A stretch of DNA of 64,000 bases from Hydrogenophaga sp. (GTDB taxonomy: Bacteria > Pseudomonadota > Gammaproteobacteria > Burkholderiales > Burkholderiaceae_C). The stretch lies in NCBI GenBank assembly GCA_016790705.1, contig JAEUOT010000022.1, forward strand, positions 1 to 64,000, given 5' to 3'. The notes below the pieces were generated by a model, which was not told the origin of the DNA, did not search any database, and was given only the letters and a program-made list of their open reading frames with translations. A program made the translations under genes and the position numbers. Of this stretch, positions 42,491 through 50,198 are shown one piece after another (the stretch's first letter is position 1; the number at the start of each line of letters is the position of its first letter).

Positions 42491-44803
42491 ATGCAATTTC
42501 AGATGACGCGCCTGCACCACGCGATGGTGCTGGCGCTGCCCGCCCTGGCCGCGCTGTGCGGCGCTGCCCACGCCCAGGACAAGCCGACCGCGTCCACCGT
42601 TCCGGAAGTGGTGGTCAACGCGCGCAAGCAGACACTGCCAGGTGGTTCGGCCCTGCCGGCGCAACAGCTCTCGGCCGGCAAGGCGGCCACGGGCGACACC
42701 GCCGCTCTGCTGGCGGACGTGCCCGGCGCCTCGGTCAATGCGGCCGGCGGCATGTCGAGCCTGCCGGCGCTGCACGGACTGGCCGACGACCGGCTGCGCA
42801 TCAAGGTCGACGGCATGGACCTGATCGCCTCGTGCCCCAACCACATGAACCCCGCGCTGTCGTACATCTCGCCGGCCCAACTGGGGTCGCTCAAGGTGTT
42901 CGCCGGCATCACGCCGGTCAGCGCCGGCGGCGACAGCCTCGGCGGCAGCATCGTGGCGGAGTCTCGAGCACCCGAGTTCGCGGCGCCGGGCCAGCCCGCG
43001 CTGAACCAGGGCGAGATCGGCGCGTCCTTGCGCAGCAACAACAAGGCGCGCAACCTCAATGTGTCGGCCACGCACGCCACGCAGGACTTCAGCCTGCGCT
43101 ACGACGGCTCGATCGCAAAGGCCGACAACTACACCGCAGGCGCCACCTTCAAGAGCTACGACTTCACCGGCCGCGCGGGGCACACGCTGGCGCGTGACGA
43201 GGTCGGCTCGACCGCCTATTCGACCCGCAACCATGCGCTGAGCGTTGCGTTCAAGCGCGACGACCACCTGTTCGAGGCGCGGCTGGGCGCGCAGGATGTG
43301 CCGTACCAGCTCTATCCGAACCAGCGCATGGACATGCTCAAGAACGACCAGCGCAGTGTGAACCTGAGCTACACCGGTCAGATGAACTGGGGTGTGCTGC
43401 AAGCGCGCGCGTACCACGAGACCGTCGACCACTACATGGACTTTGGCGCCGACAAGCGCTACTGGTACGGCGCTGCTTCCGGTGGGGCGACGTCAGTGAA
43501 CAGCTCACCCTGCAGCCCGATCAGCGCGACCTGCGCCGCAGGCATGCCGATGTACACCGATGGCAAGACCACCGGCCTCTCGGTCAAGGGCGACATCAAC
43601 CTGAGTGATCGGGACGTGCTGCGGGTGGGCGCGGACCTGCAGCAGTACACGATCAACGACTGGTGGCCGCCGTCCGGCGGTGGCATGTGGCCCGGCACCT
43701 TCTGGAACATCCGCGAGGGCAAACGCAACCGGGCGGGACTGTTCGGGGAGTGGGAAGGCTGGCTCTCGCCCGCCTGGACCACGCTGGTCGGCGCGCGTGT
43801 CGAGCGCGTGCACATGGACGCGGGCAAGGCCGAGGGCTACAGCCCGGGTACCAACGGCATGGGCACGATGATGCATTACCAGATGCGCGACGCTGCGGCC
43901 TTCAACGCGGCTGACCGCTCGACGAACGACAACAACGTCGACCTCACTGCGCTGGCGCGGTTCACCGCCAGCCCGACGCAGACGATCGAGTTCGGCTTCG
44001 CCCACAAGGAGCGTTCGCCCAACGTCTATGAGCGCTTCCCCTGGTCCACCTGGCAGATGGCCGCACTGATGAACAACTTCGTGGGCGATGGCAACGGCTA
44101 TGTGGGCAACATCAGGCTCAAGCCCGAGAAGGCCAACACGCTGTCGGCGACCTTCGACTGGCACGCGCAGGACGAGCGCTGGGGTTTCAAGGCCACGCCC
44201 TACTACACGCAGGTCACGGACTACATCGACGCCGTGCAATGGAACCCGATGAGCAACCAGCGCGCGGTCACGCCTGCGGCCCGGAAGTTCAGCGTGCTCA
44301 AGTACATGAACCAGTCGGCCAGGATCTACGGCCTGGACCTCTCGGGCCAGATGCCGCTGGCGCAGAACGACTGGGGCCAGTGGGGGCTGCGTGGCCTGTT
44401 CAGCACCACCCGCGGCACCAACCGCGACACCGGTGACGGGCTGGTCAACATCATGCCGAGCAACGCCAGGCTGTCCCTGACGCAGCAGAAAGACGGCTGG
44501 AGCAACAGCGCCGAACTCGTGATGGTCGGCGCCAAGAAGCATGTCTCGTCGATGCGCAACGAGGTGACGACGCCGGGCTACGCGCTGGTGAACCTGCGCG
44601 CCAGCCACAGCTGGGGCAAGGTGCGGCTGGATGTCGGCGTCGAGAACCTGTTCGACCGCTTCTACTCGCTGCCGACCGGCGGCGCCTATGTCGGTCAGGG
44701 CACGACCATGAGCAACCCGGCGCTGCCCAACTACCCGCAATGGGGGACGGCCGTGCCCGGCATGGGCCGGACGGTGTATGTCGCGATGAACGTGATGTTC
44801 TGA
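42491..44803 (+). CDS. TonB-dependent copper receptor, OprC/NosA type
   Basis: 770 residues. Signal peptide to AHAQ, then a plug domain with VPEVVVNARKQTLPGG near the TonB box region, and a 22-strand beta barrel ending in the aromatic MNVMF. Copper-ligand motifs known from P. aeruginosa OprC are present: CxxxM (C115, M119) in LIASCPNHMNPALSYI and HxM (H314, M316) in VDHYMDFGADKRYWYG. This makes copper the likely cargo. SD AGGAG lies 7 bases before the ATG. The plug region GGDSLGGSIVAES is normal for active receptors. Confidence 0.92.
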   Translation: MQFQMTRLHHAMVLALPALAALCGAAHAQDKPTASTVPEVVVNARKQTLPGGSALPAQQLSAGKAATGDTAALLADVPGASVNAAGGMSSLPALHGLADDRLRIKVDGMDLIASCPNHMNPALSYISPAQLGSLKVFAGITPVSAGGDSLGGSIVAESRAPEFAAPGQPALNQGEIGASLRSNNKARNLNVSATHATQDFSLRYDGSIAKADNYTAGATFKSYDFTGRAGHTLARDEVGSTAYSTRNHALSVAFKRDDHLFEARLGAQDVPYQLYPNQRMDMLKNDQRSVNLSYTGQMNWGVLQARAYHETVDHYMDFGADKRYWYGAASGGATSVNSSPCSPISATCAAGMPMYTDGKTTGLSVKGDINLSDRDVLRVGADLQQYTINDWWPPSGGGMWPGTFWNIREGKRNRAGLFGEWEGWLSPAWTTLVGARVERVHMDAGKAEGYSPGTNGMGTMMHYQMRDAAAFNAADRSTNDNNVDLTALARFTASPTQTIEFGFAHKERSPNVYERFPWSTWQMAALMNNFVGDGNGYVGNIRLKPEKANTLSATFDWHAQDERWGFKATPYYTQVTDYIDAVQWNPMSNQRAVTPAARKFSVLKYMNQSARIYGLDLSGQMPLAQNDWGQWGLRGLFSTTRGTNRDTGDGLVNIMPSNARLSLTQQKDGWSNSAELVMVGAKKHVSSMRNEVTTPGYALVNLRASHSWGKVRLDVGVENLFDRFYSLPTGGAYVGQGTTMSNPALPNYPQWGTAVPGMGRTVYVAMNVMF

Positions 44804-44829
44804 TGCCAGTCATTGATCAAGGAGCTTTC

Positions 44830-45954
44830 ATGCGCATGGAATCTTTTCGCCGCCGCCTGGTTCGCGGGTTGCTGGGCACTGTGTTGATGGCGTGGTGCGC
44901 GCTGGGGTTTGCCGCCACCATCGAGGTCACCGACGCCATCGGTCGCAAGGTCAGGGTCAACACGCCGGTGCAGCGTGTGATCGTCAACTTCAACTATGAG
45001 GAGTTCACCGCCGTGGCGGGCAAGGAGGCCTGGGCCAAGGTGGTCGGCATCTCGCGCGCGCCCTGGGAGGGCTGGCGCCCGGCGATCTTCAAGCGCTATG
45101 CCGCGGTGATTCCCAACCTGCAGGCGATGCCCGACATCGGCCACTCGGACGACGGCACCTTCAGCGCCGAGAAGGTGATCGCGCTCCGGCCCGATGTGCT
45201 GTTCATGGCCGAGTGGACCTTCAAGGCGATGCAGACCGCACGCGACCAGATCGAGGCTGCAGGCATTCCCATCGTCGTGGTGGACTACAACGCGCAACTG
45301 CTGGAGCGCCACCTGGCCTCGACGCGCGTGATGGGCAAGGTCATGGGCAGCGAAGCCCGCGCCGAGGAACTGGCCCAGCTCTACGAGCGGCAGTACAAGG
45401 ACATCATGGCCCGCGTGGCCAAGGCGTCGGGAGGCACCAGGAAGAAGGTGTACTTCGAACTCGGCCAGGCCGGTGCCGACACGGTGGGCAACAGCTACAG
45501 CGGCACCATGTGGGGCAAGATCGTCACGCTGCTGGGCGCGGACAACCTGGCCGACGGCAAGCTGCCCGGCCCCTGGGGTCCGGTCAACGCCGAGGCCGTG
45601 ATCGCCGACAACCCCGACCTGATCTTCATCGCCGGTTCGTCCTGGGTGAACAAGCCCAAGGCGGTCAAGACCGGCTACGAGGCGACGCCCGAGACCACCC
45701 GCAACTCGCTCGCGCCGTATGCGCAGCGACCGGCCTGGGCGGGACTCAACGCGGTCAGGACCGGGCAGGTGCATGCGATCGAACACGGCCTGTGCCGCAC
45801 CCTGTTCGACTATGTGGCGATGCAGTACATCGCCAAGCAGCTCTACCCCGAGGCCTTCAAGGACGTGGACCCGGTGGCCAGCTTCAGGGCCTACCACGAG
45901 AAGTACCTGCCGGTGCCTTACGCGGGGGTGTGGATGCTGGGCATCAGGCCGTGA
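44830..45954 (+). CDS. ABC transporter substrate-binding protein (FecB/BtuF type)
   Basis: 374 residues. ATG 44830 follows AAGGAGC and begins MRMESFRRRLVRGLLGTVL, a signal peptide ending LGFAA. The mature protein is a class III periplasmic binding fold: EVTDAIGRKVRVNTPVQRVI, then ALRPDVLFMAEWTFKAM, and AVIADNPDLIFIAGSSW. This class carries metal chelates, heme or cobalamin. Following an OprC-like receptor by 26 bases, it probably takes over what the receptor imports. No Cys-rich metal site is obvious, so a chelate rather than a bare ion is my inference. Confidence 0.88.
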   Translation: MRMESFRRRLVRGLLGTVLMAWCALGFAATIEVTDAIGRKVRVNTPVQRVIVNFNYEEFTAVAGKEAWAKVVGISRAPWEGWRPAIFKRYAAVIPNLQAMPDIGHSDDGTFSAEKVIALRPDVLFMAEWTFKAMQTARDQIEAAGIPIVVVDYNAQLLERHLASTRVMGKVMGSEARAEELAQLYERQYKDIMARVAKASGGTRKKVYFELGQAGADTVGNSYSGTMWGKIVTLLGADNLADGKLPGPWGPVNAEAVIADNPDLIFIAGSSWVNKPKAVKTGYEATPETTRNSLAPYAQRPAWAGLNAVRTGQVHAIEHGLCRTLFDYVAMQYIAKQLYPEAFKDVDPVASFRAYHEKYLPVPYAGVWMLGIRP

Positions 45955-45968
45955 CGGCAGGGGCGGCG

Positions 45969-47012
45969 ATGTCTGCGGCTGCTCCGCTGGTGCTGGCCTA
46001 TCGCCGGACCTGGTGGCGCCGCTGGTCGCTGGTGGCGGCGCTGCTGACGGTGGCCGCTGCGGGCTTCCTGCTCGACGTGGCGACCGGGCCGGCGTTCCTG
46101 CCGGTGGGCGAGGTGGTGCGCACCGTGTTCGGCGAGGGGCGCGACCCCAACGTCACGGCCATCGTCTGGTCGATCCGCTTGCCGGTGGCCTGCTCGGCGC
46201 TGGTGGTGGGCGCGGCGCTGGGACTGTCCGGCGCGGTGATGCAGACCATCCTGCACAACCCGCTGGCGTCGAGCTACACGCTGGGCGTCTCGGCCGGCGC
46301 GGGATTCGGCGCGGCGCTGGTCATCGTGCTCGGGGTGGGCCTGCCCTGGCCGGAGGCTGTGAGCATTCCGGTCATGGCGATCCTGTTCGCGGCGCTGGCC
46401 TGCGCGGGGGTCTACCTGATCGGCGGAGCGCGTGCGGCCACGGCCGAGGCGCTCGTGCTGGCGGGCATCGCGCTGCTGTTCCTGTTCCAGGCGCTGACCT
46501 CGCTGCTGCAGTTGATCGCGTCGCCCGAGGCCTTGCAGCAGGTGGTGTTCTGGCTGTTCGGCAGCTTGCAGAAGGCCACTTGGGCCAAGCTGGCCATCAT
46601 GGCGTCGGTGCTGCTGACGGGGGCGGCGCTGCTCTGGCCCATGGCCTGGCGGCTGACGGCGCTCAAGCTTGGCGACGCGCGTGCCGAGGGGCTGGGTGTG
46701 AACGTCCGGGCGCTGCGCATCCGCAGTTTCGCGCTGATCTCGGCGCTGACCGGCGTGTCGGTGGCGTTTGTCGGCACCATCGGTTTTGTGGGTCTGGTCG
46801 CGCCACACGTCGCGCGCATGCTGGTCGGCGAGGACCAGCGGGTGTTCCTGCCGGCCTCGGGACTGGCGGGGGCGGCGCTGCTGTCGGTGGCCTCGGTGGC
46901 GAGCAAGACGTTGATGCCCGGTGCGGTGTTTCCGATCGGCATCATCACTTCGCTGATCGGCGTGCCGTTTTTCGTGGCACTGGTGCTGCGGTCCCGCAGG
47001 AGTCATTGGTGA
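45969..47012 (+). CDS. FecCD/BtuC-type ABC transporter permease
   Basis: 347 residues with about ten membrane helices. Typical BtuC blocks: IVWSIRLPVACSALVVGAAL, SGAVMQTILHNPLASSYTLG, GGARAATAEALVLAGIALLF and FVGTIGFVGLVAPHVARMLV, the last before the cytoplasmic coupling helix. Probably a homodimer with the binding protein and ATPase on either side. The ATG at 45969 is used; a GTG at 45951 overlapping the previous stop would add six residues. Confidence 0.9.
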   Translation: MSAAAPLVLAYRRTWWRRWSLVAALLTVAAAGFLLDVATGPAFLPVGEVVRTVFGEGRDPNVTAIVWSIRLPVACSALVVGAALGLSGAVMQTILHNPLASSYTLGVSAGAGFGAALVIVLGVGLPWPEAVSIPVMAILFAALACAGVYLIGGARAATAEALVLAGIALLFLFQALTSLLQLIASPEALQQVVFWLFGSLQKATWAKLAIMASVLLTGAALLWPMAWRLTALKLGDARAEGLGVNVRALRIRSFALISALTGVSVAFVGTIGFVGLVAPHVARMLVGEDQRVFLPASGLAGAALLSVASVASKTLMPGAVFPIGIITSLIGVPFFVALVLRSRRSHW

Positions 47013-47767
47013 GCCTGGTCGCACAACATGTTTCGATGAGCTACGGCGCGCAGCCGGTGCTGTATGACATCAACCTGGAGCTGTCTGCTGGGAAAGTGAG
47101 CGCGCTGGTCGGACCCAACGGCTCGGGCAAATCCACACTCATCCGCTGCCTTGCGGGGCTACTGTCGCACGAAGGTACAGTGACTTTGGCCGGTAAGCCT
47201 CGGCGCAGCGAATACATGGGTTACATGCCTCAGGACACGCCGGCGAGCGTGGCGCTGTCCGTGTTGGAGACAGTGCTGCTTGGACGCGTGAGACGTCTGC
47301 GTTGGCAAGTCGGCGACGGCGACCTGTCTGAGGTGTATGCCGTCCTGCAGCGGTTGGGCATTGCCCACCTGGCTGAGCGCTGGCTGTGCGAGCTTAGCGG
47401 GGGGCAACGACAGCTGGTATTCCTTGCGCAGGCGCTGGTGGCGCAGCCACGCGTGCTGCTTTTGGATGAACCCATCAGCGCGCTGGACCTGCGACACCAG
47501 TTGGAGGTGCTGGAGACGGTGTGTCAGGTGACGCACGAACGAAGGCTGGTGACGCTGGTCGTGTTGCACGACCTAAACGCCGCCGCGCGCCACTGCGACA
47601 ACCTGCTGGTGCTGTGCGATGGGAGACTGAAGGGGCAGGGCGCGGCGGCAGATGTGCTCACCCGTGATTGCTTATCGCGTGTGTTTGAAGTCGAAACCGA
47701 ACAGCTTTTTTGCAGTGGTGGACGAACGGTTCTTGTTCCCTTGCGCTCAGCTCGCCGCCAACGCTGA
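47009..47767 (+). CDS. FecE-type ABC transporter ATP-binding protein
   Basis: 252 residues, GTG start overlapping the permease stop and preceded by AGGAG. Walker A is LVGPNGSGKSTLIRCLAG, the Q-loop MPQDTPASV, the signature LSGGQRQLVFLAQAL, and Walker B RVLLLDEPISALDL, then the H-loop VVLHDLNAAARHC. It drives import through the permease. Third-position base use in the last 200 bases is visibly less GC-rich than upstream. Confidence 0.92.
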   Translation: MSLVAQHVSMSYGAQPVLYDINLELSAGKVSALVGPNGSGKSTLIRCLAGLLSHEGTVTLAGKPRRSEYMGYMPQDTPASVALSVLETVLLGRVRRLRWQVGDGDLSEVYAVLQRLGIAHLAERWLCELSGGQRQLVFLAQALVAQPRVLLLDEPISALDLRHQLEVLETVCQVTHERRLVTLVVLHDLNAAARHCDNLLVLCDGRLKGQGAAADVLTRDCLSRVFEVETEQLFCSGGRTVLVPLRSARRQR

Positions 47768-47784
47768 TTTGCATGTCGCGCCGA

Positions 47785-48453
47785 CTACCCTCGTTCCATC
47801 GCCGAGTTCACGATAGCGTCGAACTCTGCCTGATTTAAGTACTGCGGCGTGTAGCTGCCACCTTGTTTCAGCAAGGTCTGGTAGTACGCCCGCAGGTGGT
47901 TGCGAGAACCCCGCAACAACGACTCGTAGACCAGCCGGATGTCCTGGTTGTCCACGTTGGCCAAGTGCTTGGAAATGTCTGCCATGTCCAGCTCTTCGAT
48001 GCGGGCACCGACCTTCAATGCCTCGATCAGCGAGACTGAACCATCGGTCACCAACTGGTTGTACAGCGCTTGCAGATCCGGGTTCTGGAAGACGCCCACC
48101 CCACTGTTGCCCGCTGGGTCGGGCAGGCCGTAGCGTTGCAGGAGCTGACGCACTGCATCCGTATGAGTGGCCTCGCTGAGCATGATGTTGCCGAAGACCG
48201 GCGCGCTGTGCCCCCATAGTGCATCCATCCGGGAGTACACATCACCTGCCAGCTTTTCCTCTTCGCGCATGTAGAGCAAGGTGTTTGTCTCCGATGGACT
48301 CAGCGTTTCGAGGGGCAGGGTGGCGAGCGTGGCATCGACCGAAGTGGGGGCGCCGCCCTTGTCTACCCCATCGTCTGTTCCACCTCCGCACGCGGCAAGT
48401 GCCAACGAGGTCAAAAAAATGAATGAAAGTCGGTTTATCGAGGTGTGTTTCAT
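47785..48453 (-). CDS. DUF2202 (ferritin-like) lipoprotein
   Basis: 222 residues. Signal peptide with lipobox LALAACGGG. The mature protein is helical: LSPSETNTLLYMREEEKLAG, then DVYSRMDALWGHSAPVFGNI, SEATHTDAVRQLLQRYGLPD. The E-E-K-x-A-x-D-x-Y and E-A-T-H patterns belong to DUF2202, a ferritin-like four-helix family that can bind two metal ions. Role not established. Faces the ABC ATPase gene tail to tail (17-base gap) and heads away from the two-component system; with the two genes upstream it forms a leftward trio. Confidence 0.85.
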   Translation of the reverse strand: MKHTSINRLSFIFLTSLALAACGGGTDDGVDKGGAPTSVDATLATLPLETLSPSETNTLLYMREEEKLAGDVYSRMDALWGHSAPVFGNIMLSEATHTDAVRQLLQRYGLPDPAGNSGVGVFQNPDLQALYNQLVTDGSVSLIEALKVGARIEELDMADISKHLANVDNQDIRLVYESLLRGSRNHLRAYYQTLLKQGGSYTPQYLNQAEFDAIVNSAMERG

Positions 48454-48513
48454 GGGGTGTCCAAAAAAAGAGGGGTGTCGGATCTCTTGTGACGGTCGAA
48501 GACCTTAGACAGG

Positions 48514-48867
48514 TCACCGACTGCGTCCGCCGCCTCCGTTGCCACGGGCGCCCGAGGATCTACCGGAACCACCATTGGCTTCAGCAAAGGCAGCTTCGTG
48601 CAAAGCACTGGTGCCCATTGAGGTGCCGCTGGCCGACGGGATGGCTTCCGGGTTGGGGCGACTGGCCACGCGCAGGCGTTGTTCGTAACCCGACCCGTAT
48701 GGCAACGCCGCGCTTTGCGGGACCTCGATGTCTGTGCGCCGCTCAGGAGCCGTGACCTCATCCACCTGGATCGGTAGGTGTTTCGGTTCTGCGGCCCAGC
48801 TGGGTGTCTCCTGCAAACACAACAGTGCGCAGATCCAGATAGCGAAAGTCAGTCGGGCGGGTGACAT
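48514..48867 (-). CDS. small exported Gly/Ser/Arg-rich protein
   Basis: 117 residues. Signal peptide LTFAIWICALLCLQETPSWA ending SWAAEP. The mature part has VDEVTAPERRTDIEVPQSAA and SGYEQRLRVASRPN, then a Gly/Ser-rich end (ANGGSGRSSGARGNGGGGRS). I do not recognise a family. The low-complexity basic tail may be disordered or surface-binding. It lies between DUF2202 and another small exported gene on the same strand, so the three are likely co-expressed. Confidence 0.65.
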   Translation of the reverse strand: MSPARLTFAIWICALLCLQETPSWAAEPKHLPIQVDEVTAPERRTDIEVPQSAALPYGSGYEQRLRVASRPNPEAIPSASGTSMGTSALHEAAFAEANGGSGRSSGARGNGGGGRSR

Positions 48868-48900
48868 CGTCGGGTGCGGATGAAATGGCTCAGGACTTGC

Positions 48901-49197
48901 TCATCTGGACTTGCCCCATGCCACGGGCGGCACCAGGCCCGTTTCCGGTGCTGGTGGCGTTTCCAGCAGGGTATTGCCCTGGGCAGCAGCGCGCTCACGA
49001 ACCAGTGCGTGCTCTTCCGCCTTGATGGACATTTCCTCGGTTGTGGCGTTCTGCATTCGGGTGCGCATCTGGGCTCGCTCCTGCTCGGTCATGAAGTGTC
49101 GGCCGCGTGCTTGTGCCGGATCGGCAGCCAACGCATGGCTGGCAGTCAGATTGAGCGCAACAAGCCAGGCCGTGATGAGCTTGGAGGTGGAGGTCAT
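48901..49197 (-). CDS. small periplasmic protein, Spy/CpxP-like in character
   Basis: 98 residues. Signal peptide MTSTSKLITAWLVALNLTAS ending HALAAD. The mature part is one charged helix: FMTEQERAQMRTRMQNATTE, then EEHALVRERAAAQG, followed by TLLETPPAPETG. This ERAxMRxRMxxA...ERAAAQG pattern is shared by short exported helical proteins often found beside metal-related regulators. No direct functional proof. Start chosen at the signal peptide. First gene leftward from the divergent promoter region 49198-49436. Confidence 0.68.
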   Translation of the reverse strand: MTSTSKLITAWLVALNLTASHALAADPAQARGRHFMTEQERAQMRTRMQNATTEEMSIKAEEHALVRERAAAQGNTLLETPPAPETGLVPPVAWGKSR

Positions 49198-49368
49198 GGT
49201 GTTCCTTTTCCTGGTTGGTGGGTGTGGGGCCGGGCCGCTGAAACCTGGACAGAGGCTGGACCGACGACGCTCAACAGGGAGTACCGATGTCGGCGGGTAG
49301 ATGTTGAGCCTGTTATGTCGCACGCTTATGCCGGCTCGGCTCCGGCGTGTGGCACTGAGCGGCGGTAT

Positions 49369-49385
49369 GTGTCAGTCCGTGTCAG
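49369..49385. promoter_or_regulatory. tandem direct repeat, candidate OmpR-type regulator site
   Basis: Two GTGTCAG heptamers, at 49369-49375 and 49379-49385, spaced exactly 10 bases apart (one helical turn). They lie in the 239-base region between the leftward exported-protein trio and the response-regulator gene, 51 bases from its ATG. Tandem half-sites of this spacing are how OmpR/PhoB regulators bind. The rest of the region (49198-49436) shows no gene. Confidence 0.45.
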
Positions 49386-49436
49386 GCGACCACCCAACTG
49401 CCTGGAACACCGTGTGGCAGGCCTACACTTCAGAGC

Positions 49437-50198
49437 ATGAATGCGCCCACTTCTTCTGCGCTTCTGCGCGTACTTGTGGTCGACGATGACCCCGATCTTT
49501 GCAGCCTCCTGTCGGACTACCTGACAACCAATGGCTTTCAGGTGCAGGCCGTGGGCGATGGCGCGGCGATGCGCGAGGCCCTGGCCAGAGAGCTGCCCGA
49601 TGTGATCGTCATGGACTTGATGCTGCCAGGTGAAGATGGTCTGTCGCTCACGCGCATCATCAAGGCCCAATGGAATCTGCCGGTGCTCATGCTGTCGGCT
49701 CGTGGCGAGGAGATGGACCGCGTGATCGGTCTGGAGGTGGGCGCTGACGACTACCTGCCCAAGCCGTTTGGTCCGCGTGAGTTGCTGGCGCGCTTGCGCG
49801 CCGTGCTGCGACGTGCGCATGCGACTGGCTCACCGGTGGCGGAGTACCTTCCTGTCTCGCAAACGGGCTCGCTCGCAGGAGCGAAGCGGTCGGTGTTTGG
49901 CCCTTTCCAGCTCGACACTATTGGCCACCGCCTGCTGCGTGAAGGCCAGGAGGTGGCCCTCACCAGTGCGGAATACGCGTTGCTCGCTGCCTTCGTTGGC
50001 CACCCCGGTCGTGTGCTTTCGCGCGATGTACTGGTGGACATGCTCAAGGGTTACGAGCGCGATCCGTTTGATCGCAGCGTAGACAGCCGGGTTACCCGCC
50101 TTCGCCGCAAGATCGAGGCGAACCCGACGGCACCACAGTTCATCCGGACGGTGCGCGGCGAAGGCTATCTGTTCAACCCGCAGGGAGACTTGGTGTGA
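49437..50198 (+). CDS. OmpR family response regulator
   Basis: 253 residues. Receiver domain with LRVLVVDDDPDLCSLLSDYL, phospho-acceptor D60 in VIVMDLMLPGEDGLSL, and LPKPFGPRELLAR. The C-terminal winged helix ends with VDSRVTRLRRKIE and TVRGEGYLFNP. Partner of the kinase that overlaps it by 4 bases. By position it probably controls the divergent exported-protein and DUF2202 genes; the copper ABC genes nearby are also candidates. Confidence 0.92.
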   Translation: MNAPTSSALLRVLVVDDDPDLCSLLSDYLTTNGFQVQAVGDGAAMREALARELPDVIVMDLMLPGEDGLSLTRIIKAQWNLPVLMLSARGEEMDRVIGLEVGADDYLPKPFGPRELLARLRAVLRRAHATGSPVAEYLPVSQTGSLAGAKRSVFGPFQLDTIGHRLLREGQEVALTSAEYALLAAFVGHPGRVLSRDVLVDMLKGYERDPFDRSVDSRVTRLRRKIEANPTAPQFIRTVRGEGYLFNPQGDLV

